From: GCA-2711565 sp963664245 | Lineage (GTDB): Bacteria; Bacteroidota; Bacteroidia; Bacteroidales; GCA-2711565 | DNA length: 64,000 nt | Direction: 5' to 3' | NCBI GenBank assembly: GCA_963664245.1 | Contig: OY760934.1 | Span: 3,410,001 to 3,474,000 of the forward strand | In this document: positions 1-8,728 of the stretch, in pieces | Numbering within the stretch: position 1 is the stretch's first letter | Layout: every line of letters begins with the position of its first letter | Notes under the pieces: model-generated | The model's database searches: none | Told to the model about the DNA's origin: nothing | Seen by the model: only the letters and a program-made list of their open reading frames with translations | Program-made: the position numbers and the translations under genes

Positions 1-2
1 AA

Positions 3-86
3 TCGGTTTCAAGCATACTTGAGAAGTATTCGCCTAAAACATCCAAGGCTCTTTTAAACTATGAACTTGACAAAAAATTGTTTTAA
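3..86 (+). CDS. C-terminal fragment of an upstream gene (partial)
   Basis: This is an open frame entering from the left edge and stopping at TAA 84-86. Its last residues read ...NYELDKKLF. Only about 27 codons are visible, too few to assign a function. It ends 16 nt before the kinase start and lies in the same direction, so it may be the upstream member of that operon. It could also be a chance frame. Confidence 0.4.
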   Translation, partial: SVSSILEKYSPKTSKALLNYELDKKLF

Positions 87-102
87 ATAAACCAAAAAAA
101 AC

Positions 103-1641
103 TTGATCTTTTTTATTAAAAATAACAAATCACAGTTGATCCGTAACGGAATTACGATCCTTTCAGTTTTGATTGCTCTCTTTTTTATGTCATCTTATGC
201 TTTTAAAAGTTGGCATAAAAAAACGGTGGCTAAAAATGCAATGCTGTGTAACATTCATGCCCGGGAGTTGCTGTTAAAATCAAAAAAGAGTATCTCTCAA
301 ATTGCCAGTCAAACAAAGCTGCTTTCATTTCACAAGGTAGATTTTGACGAGTTTGATTATGCCGATAGTTTATTGACTGTTTTAAGCAATGAGGTGTTAG
401 TTAAGCATTATGGTTTGGAGGGAGGTTTTTATTTCTCGAAGATCGATAAGTTTGTTGGATATTCTTTTCCGACTTCTAAACCGCCAAAACCGGTATATGG
501 CCCACCACCGCGTTCTTATAACATTATTAAGCAACAATGCTTGAAGTCAATAGAGCAGGGAAAGCATATATTGGAAACCCACGGATTTGATCCGGCCGTT
601 TTCCCTTTGATAACCGTGCCTGTTGTTTATAAAAATGAAGTAGTGGGGACCATTTGGGTAAGGATTCACATTGAGCGTGAGCTGCCTTTAATTAAGCTTC
701 AAAATGTATTGAATTTTGCCGCAGCGTTTTTAATTGTTGCGTTGGGATTGGTGTTATGGTTTTTATACCGTTTGCGTACCAGTATTTTTTCGGTGAGTAG
801 TGAACTGGAGAAAATTCACGTGAATCCTGACTATCGTTTGCAAAGCCGGGGAAAATTGTTTGAAGAGATTGTTTATTCAATGAATTCGACCCTTGATAAA
901 TTGAAAGACAGGAATAAAGAAAAACGTCAATTGGAATATAAATTGCACCAGCGCGAGAAGATGGCTTCTATTGGGCGTATTGTTGCCGGTGTTGCCCATG
1001 AGGTTCGAACCCCCTTGGCGATTATTAAAACGCGTGTTCAAATGTGGCAGCAAAGCCTTAAAAAACCGGATGAAATAAAATGGGAAGATGTAATTACAGA
1101 AAGTGCCGTGGAGCTGGTAATTACAGAAACCAACCGCTTATCAAATTTGATTAAACGTTTATTGATTTTTTCCCGTCCCATCGACAAAAAGATGACCAAC
1201 ATGAATATTGTTGAACAAATCAGGGAAACAATCAAAATTTTACAAATACAAAAAAATAGTGATAACATTGAATTTGAATTAAATGCTAATAATGTTTCAG
1301 TTATTCAGGCTGACATGAATTCTATTCAGCAGGTTTTTATTAATGTTATTTCTAACTCAATGGAAGCCATGCCGGATGGCGGGAAAATTGTAATCGAATG
1401 TCAGTATCTCGAAAATGAAGAGGAAATCAAAATTCAGATTACTGACGAGGGAACCGGAATTCCGGATGGTATTTTTGATAAAATGTTCGAACTTTTTGTG
1501 ACTTCCAAGCCTACGGGTGTTGGTTTGGGTTTATCTATTTCTAGTGAGATTGTTAAGGCTCATAACGGGCAAATCTCATTCAGAAATGGTGAACACAAAG
1601 GGGCTGTTTGCACGATTATTTTACCTGTAAAACACGATTAG
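103..1641 (+). CDS. membrane sensor histidine kinase
   Basis: Sensor kinase of a two-component pair, 512 residues. A membrane segment (about 14-33) is followed by an extracytoplasmic sensing region (about 36-204), a second membrane segment (about 205-226), a linker, the phospho-acceptor helix with motif AHEVRTPL (His near residue 300) and a HATPase domain. The N box reads NSMEAMPDGG, the G1 box DEGTGIPDG and the G2 box GVGLGLS. There is no receiver domain. The start is TTG: an in-frame stop lies just upstream, and the first ATG (187) would cut into the first membrane segment. The response-regulator gene follows after 3 nt, so the two are almost certainly co-transcribed cognate partners. The signal is unknown. 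Confidence 0.88.
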   Translation: MIFFIKNNKSQLIRNGITILSVLIALFFMSSYAFKSWHKKTVAKNAMLCNIHARELLLKSKKSISQIASQTKLLSFHKVDFDEFDYADSLLTVLSNEVLVKHYGLEGGFYFSKIDKFVGYSFPTSKPPKPVYGPPPRSYNIIKQQCLKSIEQGKHILETHGFDPAVFPLITVPVVYKNEVVGTIWVRIHIERELPLIKLQNVLNFAAAFLIVALGLVLWFLYRLRTSIFSVSSELEKIHVNPDYRLQSRGKLFEEIVYSMNSTLDKLKDRNKEKRQLEYKLHQREKMASIGRIVAGVAHEVRTPLAIIKTRVQMWQQSLKKPDEIKWEDVITESAVELVITETNRLSNLIKRLLIFSRPIDKKMTNMNIVEQIRETIKILQIQKNSDNIEFELNANNVSVIQADMNSIQQVFINVISNSMEAMPDGGKIVIECQYLENEEEIKIQITDEGTGIPDGIFDKMFELFVTSKPTGVGLGLSISSEIVKAHNGQISFRNGEHKGAVCTIILPVKHD

Positions 1642-1644
1642 GCT

Positions 1645-3036
1645 ATGAAAACATCTTACGAAAAAACAATCCTGGTGGTGGATGATGAAGCTTCAATGCG
1701 AAGAAATATTGTTGATTTGTTGTCTATGAAAGAATATAATCTGGTTGAAGCCAGCAGTGGGGAAGAAGCCCTGGAAATAATCAATTCGGAAAAAATAGAC
1801 GTTGTTGTTTTGGATATCAACCTTCCTAAGATGAGCGGGCTGGATGTTCTTAAAACCACGAAGAGCATGAACGACGACGTTCCCTGTATTATGCTTACCG
1901 CATACGGAAATAGCGAAAAAGCCATCGAAGCAATGAAAACAGGGGCTTTTGATTATCTGGAGAAACCTTTTGAACTGGATGAGTTTTTAATGATTATCGA
2001 CCGTGCCTTGAACCATAACGAACTGTTAAATGAGTTAAAACAGTTAAGGAGCAAGGTTAGTACCCCAACAGAAGAACCTTCCCGCATTGTTTCAAAAGAT
2101 GCTAAAATGCAGGAGATTTTTAAAACCATTGGACGCATTTCGGCAACCAATGCATCGGTTCTTATCCAGGGTGAAAGCGGTACGGGAAAAGAATTAATTG
2201 CAGATGCTATTCAGCGCCATTCGCACCTGATAGAAAAGCCCTATGTAAAAATAAACTGTGGGGCTCTTTCTGAAACGTTGCTCGAAAGTGAGATTTTTGG
2301 TCATGAAAAAGGGGCGTTTTCGGGAGCTATAGTCCAACGTAAAGGCTTATTCGAAATCGCTAATGGAGGTACGGTTTTTTTGGATGAGATAAATAGTATG
2401 CCTCCTTCGCTCCAGGTAAGGCTTTTGCGGATCACACAGGGCGAATCTTTCTTTAGGGTTGGCGGTAATTGTCCGATTGTTTCCAATGTCAGGATTATTG
2501 CAGCAACCAATCAGGATATTGAAAAAGAAGTTAAAGAAGGGCATTTCCGGGAGGATCTTTATTATCGCCTAAATGTTGCCCGTATTAATATTCCGCCTTT
2601 GCGTGACCGTCCTGATGATATTGAAATCTTGATTGATTATTTTTTCCATAAATATAGTCCTAACCAAAGACTAATTCTGGACGAAGACAGCCTTCAGAAT
2701 ATTTATGATTATCATTGGCCGGGCAATGTGCGCGAGTTGGAGAATACCATCCACCGGGCCATTATTATGACTTCGGGGAATATCATTAAAATTGATAATC
2801 TTCCCCATGAAACAAACCGGCGAACAAACTTGAATGCAACCCTTCATTCTTACCTTAAAGATAAATTTTCCTTTAAAGATATTATTGGCGATATTGAGAA
2901 AAAAATCATTACTGAGGCACTGAAAACAAATGGGTATAACCAGTCGAAAACGGCTGAGTATTTAAATATGAACAGAAGATTACTCTATTCAAAAATTAAC
3001 GAGCATTCTATTATGATTAAAAGACAAAATAAATGA
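1645..3036 (+). CDS. sigma-54-dependent response regulator (NtrC/AtoC family)
   Basis: Activator of sigma-54 promoters, 463 residues. The N-terminal receiver domain has the acidic pair in VVDDE and a phospho-acceptor Asp57 in VVLDINLP. The central AAA+ domain (about 145-370) has Walker A GESGTGKE (near 175), the sigma-54 contact loop GAFSGA (near 222, a Ser variant of GAFTGA) and Walker B GGTVFLDE. The C-terminal Fis-type helix-turn-helix includes SKTAEYLNMNRRLLYSKI. It lies directly downstream of the histidine kinase and overlaps the next gene by ATGA, so it probably controls its own operon or other sigma-54 promoters. The family assignment is firm; the regulon cannot be read here. Confidence 0.94.
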   Translation: MKTSYEKTILVVDDEASMRRNIVDLLSMKEYNLVEASSGEEALEIINSEKIDVVVLDINLPKMSGLDVLKTTKSMNDDVPCIMLTAYGNSEKAIEAMKTGAFDYLEKPFELDEFLMIIDRALNHNELLNELKQLRSKVSTPTEEPSRIVSKDAKMQEIFKTIGRISATNASVLIQGESGTGKELIADAIQRHSHLIEKPYVKINCGALSETLLESEIFGHEKGAFSGAIVQRKGLFEIANGGTVFLDEINSMPPSLQVRLLRITQGESFFRVGGNCPIVSNVRIIAATNQDIEKEVKEGHFREDLYYRLNVARINIPPLRDRPDDIEILIDYFFHKYSPNQRLILDEDSLQNIYDYHWPGNVRELENTIHRAIIMTSGNIIKIDNLPHETNRRTNLNATLHSYLKDKFSFKDIIGDIEKKIITEALKTNGYNQSKTAEYLNMNRRLLYSKINEHSIMIKRQNK

Positions 3037-4274
3037 GAAATACTTTAATTCTTTTTCTATTAGTATCGCTTTTCCCGGCTGTATTGGCTCAGGAGATGAG
3101 TGGGGATATTGAGAGCTACTTAAACGAATTTGTTGATGATATGCCCGGGAGTTCAGGTAATGATTACAGTGTGCCGTCAACAACAGAACTGACCAGGTGG
3201 GAAACCATGCTTAATTATCTTTTTGATGATAACGATATTGCCTCGGCACGAAGCGTTGCAGCTACTTTTAATTATCAAATTGTGGTTTTTACCGACAATA
3301 CCCTTTCGGCAAACAATACGTTTATCCTGATCGAGGAAAAAACGCCACAAACAAAATACTGGGGGAGTTATGTTATCAGTCAGTCGCCACTGCGCGACAA
3401 CCTGGTTTTACAGGCTCCGCACCCTCAATATGATACAAATACCGGTAAACAAGCGGTGTATTGTTTTAAACGTTTAATCCCTTTGGCTCTTTTTATCAGC
3501 GGAACCCATCGGTGTAACCACTCCCAGTCGTCGGTATGCTCAGGGACAGCCTCTGTTTGTGGTAATTCTGGTCCCTACCGTGTTTCGGATAATCCTCATA
3601 ATGTTACCTCTGTTTTTCATCGGGCCACAGAGGTACTCTCAGATAAATACCCAAACAGTATTTTTATTCAATTGCACGGATTTGCAAAACTAAGTTCCGA
3701 TCCGTATCTGATTATGAGTAATGGAACCCGTGTTACCCCAACTGTTGATTACTGTTCGTTGATTAAAGAAGCACTTCTGGATGTTGATAATACTCTTACG
3801 TTTAAAATTGCACATATCGATCAAAGCTGGACCCGCCTGATTGCGTTTACCAATACCCAGGGCCGATATATCAATAATAGTTCAAACCCCTGTACCAGTA
3901 ATGCAACAACTACCGAGGGGCGTTTTGTTCATATTGAACAGGAACGGACCAAATTACGCTCTAACAGTGAGGGATGGGAAAAGATGTATTTGGCACTAAA
4001 GGAAGTCTTTGACGTGAATACTACCGCGATAAAGACATTTGATAAGCAGCAGGCCAATCTTCATCCAAACCCGAACAACGGAGTGTTTAAAGTTGAAATT
4101 AAAGAAGCCGGGGAGCTTAGTATTTATAATACTAATTCAAAAAGGGTTTATCACCAGAAACTAAAGCATAAAGAAATGCTAACCGTTGATTTATCTGCAG
4201 AAACTCCCGGGCTTTATGCTTTAATAGTGAAATATAAAACCGCCACAGAATATGCGAAGGTTTTAATTTATTAA
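3033..4274 (+). CDS. secreted protein with T9SS C-terminal sorting domain
   Basis: Exported protein of 413 residues with a signal peptide (about 1-19, cleavage near VLAQ). The last ~70 residues form a type A T9SS sorting domain: it opens HPNPNNGVFKVEI and ends EYAKVLIY. Such proteins pass the outer membrane through the Por/T9SS machinery and are usually surface-anchored or released. The middle is not a family I recognise with certainty. It has many potential metal or catalytic residues (THRCNHSQ, HNVTSVFHR, QLHGF, HIEQER), reminiscent of zinc amidohydrolases such as N-formylglutamate amidohydrolase, but this is only a suggestion. Its start overlaps the regulator stop by 4 nt, which ties it to the two-component operon. 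Confidence 0.8.
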   Translation: MRNTLILFLLVSLFPAVLAQEMSGDIESYLNEFVDDMPGSSGNDYSVPSTTELTRWETMLNYLFDDNDIASARSVAATFNYQIVVFTDNTLSANNTFILIEEKTPQTKYWGSYVISQSPLRDNLVLQAPHPQYDTNTGKQAVYCFKRLIPLALFISGTHRCNHSQSSVCSGTASVCGNSGPYRVSDNPHNVTSVFHRATEVLSDKYPNSIFIQLHGFAKLSSDPYLIMSNGTRVTPTVDYCSLIKEALLDVDNTLTFKIAHIDQSWTRLIAFTNTQGRYINNSSNPCTSNATTTEGRFVHIEQERTKLRSNSEGWEKMYLALKEVFDVNTTAIKTFDKQQANLHPNPNNGVFKVEIKEAGELSIYNTNSKRVYHQKLKHKEMLTVDLSAETPGLYALIVKYKTATEYAKVLIY

Positions 4275-4351
4275 CAGATTTTTGATCTCCTGAAACAGGA
4301 AATAGTTCAGCCTGTTTTCTGTCGTACTCCTGTAATTTGTAAAATTTTATT

Positions 4352-4389
4352 AAACAGCCTTTTAAATGAAAAAGCGGGCTGTTTTTTTT
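4352..4389 (+). terminator. Rho-independent terminator after the T9SS gene
   Basis: An 8-bp stem AAACAGCC (4352-4359) pairs with GGCTGTTT (4377-4384) across a 17-nt loop, followed by a run of T to 4389. It ends the kinase/regulator/T9SS-cargo transcript. Confidence 0.7.
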
Positions 4390-4391
4390 CT

Positions 4392-4399
4392 TAGCTTTG
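4392..4399 (+). promoter_or_regulatory. candidate -7 element for the PD40 lipoprotein
   Basis: TAGCTTTG matches the Bacteroidota -7 consensus TAnnTTTG and sits just after a terminator. No clear TTTG lies 19-21 nt upstream, and the implied leader is about 100 nt, so support is weak. Confidence 0.28.
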
Positions 4400-4511
4400 G
4401 GATTGAAAAATTTCTGAAATTCAGATTAAACCAATCGGAAATGATACGAGAGGGGCTTGTTAAAAGCACCTCAAAAAATAAAATCCGATAAAACAAAGCA
4501 AATAAGAAGCT

Positions 4512-5492
4512 ATGATAAAACGAAACATTATAATTGCAGGTTTACTTTTGTTCTTTTTTTTAAATAGCTGCAACCAACAATCAGAGTTTCTCAAATTAAA
4601 AGGTCCCTACCTGGGGCAGAACCTTCCCGGTACTACTCCTGAGATTTTTGCTGAAGGAATAATTTCTTTTGGTATGCACGAACATCATTTAACAATTTCA
4701 CCGCAGGGCGACGAAATGTTTTATGTAATTGCCGATAAATTTCGCCTTCATCATATTATAATCCATCTTAAGCAGCTAGACGGTACCTGGCAGGAACCAC
4801 AGGTGGCAACTTTTTCGGGAAAATTTTCCGACTTTGCCCCAACCTTTTCTCCCGATGGTAAATATTTATTGTTTTGTTCAAATCGACCCCTGCCTCAAGA
4901 TACCACAAAAACAGGCGATTTTAATATCTGGAAAGTGAAAAATGAAAACGGTAACTGGCAAAATCCCGAGCCTTTGCCTTCTCCGGTAAATGATGAATCA
5001 AACGAGTATAACCCTTCAGTTGCACGTTCAGGGAATCTCTATTTTCAGGATCATGACGATACTGGCGTTGATATTTATGTGAGTTATTTCAATGATGGGG
5101 AATATGATCCGCCGCTTAAGTTGTCGGATGCAATAAATTCTTCGGATGTTGAAATTGGTCCCTTGGTTGATCCTGACGAGAACTTTCTTATTTTTTCCTC
5201 TAATCGGCTTGGGGGAAGTGGTAGCATGGATTTTTATATTTCGTATAAAGATGAAAACAATACCTGGACCAAAGCTGTAAATATGGGGACTTCTATCAAT
5301 ACCGGAACCGCTGATGCAATTATCACAATTTCGCCCGATAAAAAATATTTCTTCTTTACAAACTTTACAGGATTAAACCCGGAAACCATTAAAGATAAAT
5401 CTTACCAGGAAATAATAACTCAGCTAGGGAGTGCAAAGAATGGTGAAGGAACCATTTATTGGATATCGGCGGAGATATTGGAACATAAATAA
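4512..5492 (+). CDS. PD40 beta-propeller lipoprotein (TolB-like repeats)
   Basis: Predicted lipoprotein of 326 residues. The hydrophobic leader ends in LNSC, with the lipidated Cys at 20. The body carries WD40-like PD40 repeats: SPDGKYLLFCSNRP near 112, a similar DENFLIFSSNRLGGSG near 222 and SPDKKYFFFTNF near 273. These are typical of TolB-type propellers and of many Bacteroidota envelope proteins that bind peptides or glycans. There is no catalytic domain, and the partner and ligand are unknown. It lies between a terminator upstream and a separate promoter for the M64 peptidase downstream, so it is probably transcribed alone. Confidence 0.8.
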   Translation: MIKRNIIIAGLLLFFFLNSCNQQSEFLKLKGPYLGQNLPGTTPEIFAEGIISFGMHEHHLTISPQGDEMFYVIADKFRLHHIIIHLKQLDGTWQEPQVATFSGKFSDFAPTFSPDGKYLLFCSNRPLPQDTTKTGDFNIWKVKNENGNWQNPEPLPSPVNDESNEYNPSVARSGNLYFQDHDDTGVDIYVSYFNDGEYDPPLKLSDAINSSDVEIGPLVDPDENFLIFSSNRLGGSGSMDFYISYKDENNTWTKAVNMGTSINTGTADAIITISPDKKYFFFTNFTGLNPETIKDKSYQEIITQLGSAKNGEGTIYWISAEILEHK

Positions 5493-5556
5493 ATTTTGTT
5501 CCAATTAATCTAAAACCTCAAGTTGTGAGATGGGTTTATGAATTGTAAAATTTCCA

Positions 5557-5564
5557 TACATTTG
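5557..5564 (+). promoter_or_regulatory. candidate promoter (-7) for the M64 peptidase
   Basis: TACATTTG fits TAnnTTTG. A near-match to the -33 box (TTTA, 5535-5538) lies 18 nt upstream. The position implies a leader of about 18-20 nt before the ATG at 5589. Confidence 0.45.
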
Positions 5565-5588
5565 AATGAATTTCAAAACCTGAAATAA

Positions 5589-7004
5589 ATGAAGAAGCTA
5601 TTGTTGATAAGCCTGGTTTTTGCCAGTTGTTCCCTGCTCGGTTCCGACGGGGATTTTTATAAATATTTTAACGATAAAACCATGCGGGTGGATTATTTTC
5701 ACAGTGGTACGGCCACCGAAGAGCATTTCTCGGTAGATCGTATTCTTTCGGATGGAGAGTGGGGCGGAAGCCTGATTCATTTGATTGATGAACTGGAGTA
5801 TGGTTTATATTTTTATGAAATACAAGACAAAACCAGTGGGAAAGTGCTTTACAGTCGTGGATTTGCCAGTATTTTTGGTGAGTGGCAAACTATTCCCGAG
5901 GCGCAGGAAAAATGGGGAACCTTTCATGAATCGGTGCGTTTCCCGTGGCCCAAAAACCCGGTGAAACTGCTCATGAAAAAGCGTGATGCCAAAAATAATT
6001 TTCAAACCATCTGGGAAACCGAAATCGACCCGGACTCGCGCACTGTAAATAAGGCAGATCTTGCATCCGAATATAAAGTCTATGATTATATGGTAAACGG
6101 TCCGGCCAAAGAAAAAGTGGATATTGTTATTTTGGGTGATGGTTACACGGCCGAAGAAATGGATAAATTTCATGCCGACATTTCCCGTTTAAACGATTAT
6201 TTGTTTAGTGTTGAACCGTTTAAATCGCGCAAATCCGATTTTAACATCCGTGCGGTTGAAACGCCTTCCGAAACCTCCGGGGTTCATAAACCACATCCTG
6301 GCGTTCATACACGTACCCCTTTGAGCGTTCATTACAGTAGTTTTGATAGCGAGCGTTATGCGTTGAGCTACGATAACCGAACTATCCGTGATGTTGCTTC
6401 AGCGGTTCCTTACGAGTTTATGTATGTTTTAATTAACGAAAGAACCTATGGCGGCGGCGGAATTTACCGCTTGTACGCAACAGTAGCCGTAGATAATAAA
6501 TTCTCCGATTATATTTATGTTCACGAGTTAGGGCATCACATGGCAGGTTTGGCCGATGAGTACTATTCTTCTTTGGTTTCGTATCAAATGCCTGAAATTA
6601 TGGTTGAACCCTGGGAAGCCAATATTACAGCTTTGTTGGATAAGAATAATTTGAAGTGGGGAGATATGCTTACGGAAGGAATTCCGATCCCGACCCCATG
6701 GGACAAAGAAAAATTTGATAAGAATAGCATTGAAATTCAAAAAGAACGCACCCGTTTACGTGCCGAAAAGGCTCCCGAATCACTCGTTGAAGAATTGTTT
6801 ATCCGTCAGCGAAATGAAGAAACAGCCATGATTAAAGCCATGGAAAACACTGGCAAGATTGGTGCCTTTGAAGGTGCCGGTTACTACCAGTACGGAATGT
6901 ACCGCCCGGCAACCGACTGTATTATGTTTTCCCGGAATGCCCTTGATTTTTGCCCGGTTTGTCAGCGAGCTTTGTCAAAAGTAATCGATCAATATACCGA
7001 GTAA
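5589..7004 (+). CDS. M64-type (IgA peptidase-like) zinc metallopeptidase
   Basis: Secreted or lipid-anchored protease of 471 residues. The leader LLLISLVFASCS offers a possible lipobox (Cys 15). An N-terminal beta-rich domain (about 20-150) resembles the M64 N-terminal domain, and the catalytic region begins near VDIVILGDGYTAEEM. The zinc site is HELGHHMAGLADEYY (first His near residue 311). The HExxH pair is clear, and the downstream GLADEYY is characteristic of the M64 family. Family members cleave proteins outside the cell; whether this one acts on immunoglobulin is unknown and unlikely in a free-living host. It is followed by a strong terminator and looks monocistronic. Confidence 0.9.
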   Translation: MKKLLLISLVFASCSLLGSDGDFYKYFNDKTMRVDYFHSGTATEEHFSVDRILSDGEWGGSLIHLIDELEYGLYFYEIQDKTSGKVLYSRGFASIFGEWQTIPEAQEKWGTFHESVRFPWPKNPVKLLMKKRDAKNNFQTIWETEIDPDSRTVNKADLASEYKVYDYMVNGPAKEKVDIVILGDGYTAEEMDKFHADISRLNDYLFSVEPFKSRKSDFNIRAVETPSETSGVHKPHPGVHTRTPLSVHYSSFDSERYALSYDNRTIRDVASAVPYEFMYVLINERTYGGGGIYRLYATVAVDNKFSDYIYVHELGHHMAGLADEYYSSLVSYQMPEIMVEPWEANITALLDKNNLKWGDMLTEGIPIPTPWDKEKFDKNSIEIQKERTRLRAEKAPESLVEELFIRQRNEETAMIKAMENTGKIGAFEGAGYYQYGMYRPATDCIMFSRNALDFCPVCQRALSKVIDQYTE

Positions 7005-7026
7005 TTTTAAGATTTTAAAATGCAGC

Positions 7027-7058
7027 CCGGCCGTTAATAATTAACGGCCGGTTTTTTT
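7027..7058 (+). terminator. strong Rho-independent terminator after the M64 peptidase
   Basis: The perfect 11-bp stem CCGGCCGTTAA / TTAACGGCCGG (7027-7037 with 7041-7051) has a 3-nt loop and is followed by seven T residues. Confidence 0.88.
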
Positions 7059-7059
7059 A

Positions 7060-7092
7060 TTTGACAAATTAGTTAAACTTAGTTTATCTTTA
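7060..7092 (+). promoter_or_regulatory. candidate Bacteroidota promoter for the 7188 gene
   Basis: TTTG (7060-7063) is followed after 21 nt by TATCTTTA (7085-7092), which matches TAnnTTTG at all but the last base. It lies immediately after a terminator and could drive the small lipoprotein and possibly the sigma-factor locus behind it. Confidence 0.45.
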
Positions 7093-7187
7093 GCGTAATA
7101 AAAATAATGCTGATTTTTTTATTAGTTGGCGCAGGATTTTTATCTGGTTAGCGTCTTTAAGTGTGAACCAACATATTTATTAACTCT

Positions 7188-7610
7188 ATGAAAAGATGGA
7201 TGTCAGCTATCTTGATGATGGCTATTGTTACTTTTACCGCGTGTAATTCAGGTAAAAAGGTTGAAGAAAAAGCTACTTACACTTATGAGGAACCAAGTAC
7301 CGAGCTAAATGAGGTTTTAAAAGCCAAAATAGGTGATTGGGCAAAAGAAGGAGTAGAATGTTATGGTATTATTGTTGCCATTGATCAAAATGGAATTCCT
7401 CAGAATGGATTTCCTATTAAAGCTAAAATTATTCGTATTAAGTCCGATAAGATTAAAATGAAAGCTTTAGAAGCGGTGAATATTGGACCAAAAGAAGGAT
7501 GTAGTAAAATGGGAATGAGTTATGGCGAAACATGGTGGGAGGAAGAAGGCGACTTATTCCAAACCCTTGAAGAAGCTGAAGCTTATCTTAAAAAACAGGG
7601 CTTATTGTAG
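7188..7610 (+). CDS. small lipoprotein of unknown function
   Basis: Predicted lipoprotein of 140 residues: the leader ends in TFTAC, so Cys 19 would be lipidated. The mature part is short, charged and mostly Lys/Glu-rich, with the stretch GVECYGIIVAIDQNGIPQNG and a C-terminal helix. I do not recognise the family. It ends 12 nt before the ECF sigma gene on the same strand, so it may be the first gene of that operon, but it could equally be an unrelated neighbour. Confidence 0.65.
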   Translation: MKRWMSAILMMAIVTFTACNSGKKVEEKATYTYEEPSTELNEVLKAKIGDWAKEGVECYGIIVAIDQNGIPQNGFPIKAKIIRIKSDKIKMKALEAVNIGPKEGCSKMGMSYGETWWEEEGDLFQTLEEAEAYLKKQGLL

Positions 7611-7622
7611 ATAATCCCATGA

Positions 7623-8192
7623 ATGGATGACAGGCTGATCATACAGGGGATAATACGAAATAAAGAACATAGTTTCAGGCAGCTAATTGAGAAGTACAAG
7701 AACTTGGTTTATGCCACTTCATTTCGTGTATTAGGGAATGCCTCCGACGCAGAAGATATCTGCCAGGAAGTGTTCCTTGAGGTGTTTAAGTCAATTCATA
7801 AATTAAAAAGCGAAAACGATCTTTCGGGTTGGCTATTCAAAATAGCTAAAAATAAGTCCATTAGTTTTCTTCGCAAACGAAATCCTGCCAAAGCTCAAAA
7901 TGCGAGCGATATTCATGATGAACAAATAGCTTCAAAGTTAAATATCGACTACCAAACCCCGGCTAAAAAACTTGAAGAAGAAGAAATAAGATGTAAACTG
8001 CTACAGGCTATTGATACTTTGCCTGAACGCCAGAAACGGGTTTTACTAATGCACAAGTTTGAAAATTTTTCTCAAAAAGAAATTTGTAAAAAACTGAATC
8101 TGAGCGAAGGTTCGGTTGAGTCTTTGATGAGCCGTGCGAATGCAAACCTGCGAAAGTTATTGTATTCTTATTTTAAAAATCATTTAAATTAA
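7623..8192 (+). CDS. ECF-type RNA polymerase sigma-70 factor
   Basis: Alternative sigma factor of 189 residues. Region 2 (about 20-90) contains the core-binding and -10 recognition helices (GNASDAEDICQEVFLEVFK, then GWLFKIAKNKSISFLRKR). Region 4 (about 122-180) has the helix-turn-helix FSQKEICKKLNLSEGSVESLMSRA. Regions 1 and 3 are absent, as in all ECF sigmas. It is followed after 3 nt by a Spy/CnrX-like protein and then a one-span membrane protein, the arrangement expected for a sigma factor held inactive by a membrane anti-sigma with a periplasmic sensor. It probably drives the downstream locus, perhaps including itself. Confidence 0.93.
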   Translation: MDDRLIIQGIIRNKEHSFRQLIEKYKNLVYATSFRVLGNASDAEDICQEVFLEVFKSIHKLKSENDLSGWLFKIAKNKSISFLRKRNPAKAQNASDIHDEQIASKLNIDYQTPAKKLEEEEIRCKLLQAIDTLPERQKRVLLMHKFENFSQKEICKKLNLSEGSVESLMSRANANLRKLLYSYFKNHLN

Positions 8193-8195
8193 TAT

Positions 8196-8714
8196 ATGAT
8201 GAGCAAAAAACAACGTATTGTCAATTGGTTGAATATTTTCCTGCTGGTTATAAACCTGTCAGCTTTTGGTACTTTATTGCTAATGAACAACCAGGGCGGG
8301 GGAGTGCCTGTTTCTGATGATAGTGATTATTTTAAAAGCGATGAGTTCCTTAAAGAAGCTTTGCATCTTACCGATGAGCAGTATGAAAAAGTAACTTCAT
8401 TGGATTACAGGATCTTTAGGGTATACCAAAGTATTTTGGATATGCAATGTGAATATAATTTCAAGTTGATGAATGAGCTGTCTTCTGAAAACCCCAATAA
8501 GCAACTTATGGATTCTATTGCCCGCCAGATTGGGAATTTGCACATGGGGATTAAACGGCAAACCATCAGGCATTTTATGAATGTGCGTAGCATTTGCACC
8601 GAAGATCAAACGGTATTACTCAACGATTTAATCAAGGAGATGATGAAACTGGAAGACCAGTGTAAATATTGCAATAAAGAGTATTGTGCTCGACGTGAGG
8701 AGCTTAGTAAATAA
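8196..8714 (+). CDS. Spy/CpxP/CnrX-like periplasmic metal-sensor candidate
   Basis: Membrane-anchored periplasmic protein of 172 residues. One N-terminal membrane segment (about 10-30) precedes an all-helical domain carrying the family motif LTDEQ (58-62) and a second, altered copy CTEDQ (134-138). These paired LTxxQ-type motifs mark the Spy/CpxP/heavy-metal-resistance fold, which includes the metal sensors CnrX and ZraP. Five Cys are present (85, 134, 156, 159, 164); the last three form CKYCNKEYC near the C-terminus, a plausible metal or redox site. It sits 3 nt after the ECF sigma gene. By analogy with CnrX I infer that it senses a metal and signals through the next protein. The family is likely; the ligand is unknown. 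Confidence 0.72.
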   Translation: MMSKKQRIVNWLNIFLLVINLSAFGTLLLMNNQGGGVPVSDDSDYFKSDEFLKEALHLTDEQYEKVTSLDYRIFRVYQSILDMQCEYNFKLMNELSSENPNKQLMDSIARQIGNLHMGIKRQTIRHFMNVRSICTEDQTVLLNDLIKEMMKLEDQCKYCNKEYCARREELSK

Positions 8715-8728
8715 ATAAAAAGTTTTTA

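Noticed and set aside
5598..6173. Open frames on the strand opposite the M64 peptidase gene, and similar antisense frames throughout the window
   Set aside because: They lie wholly within strong coding genes, lack recognisable motifs and are explained by codon bias of the real frame.
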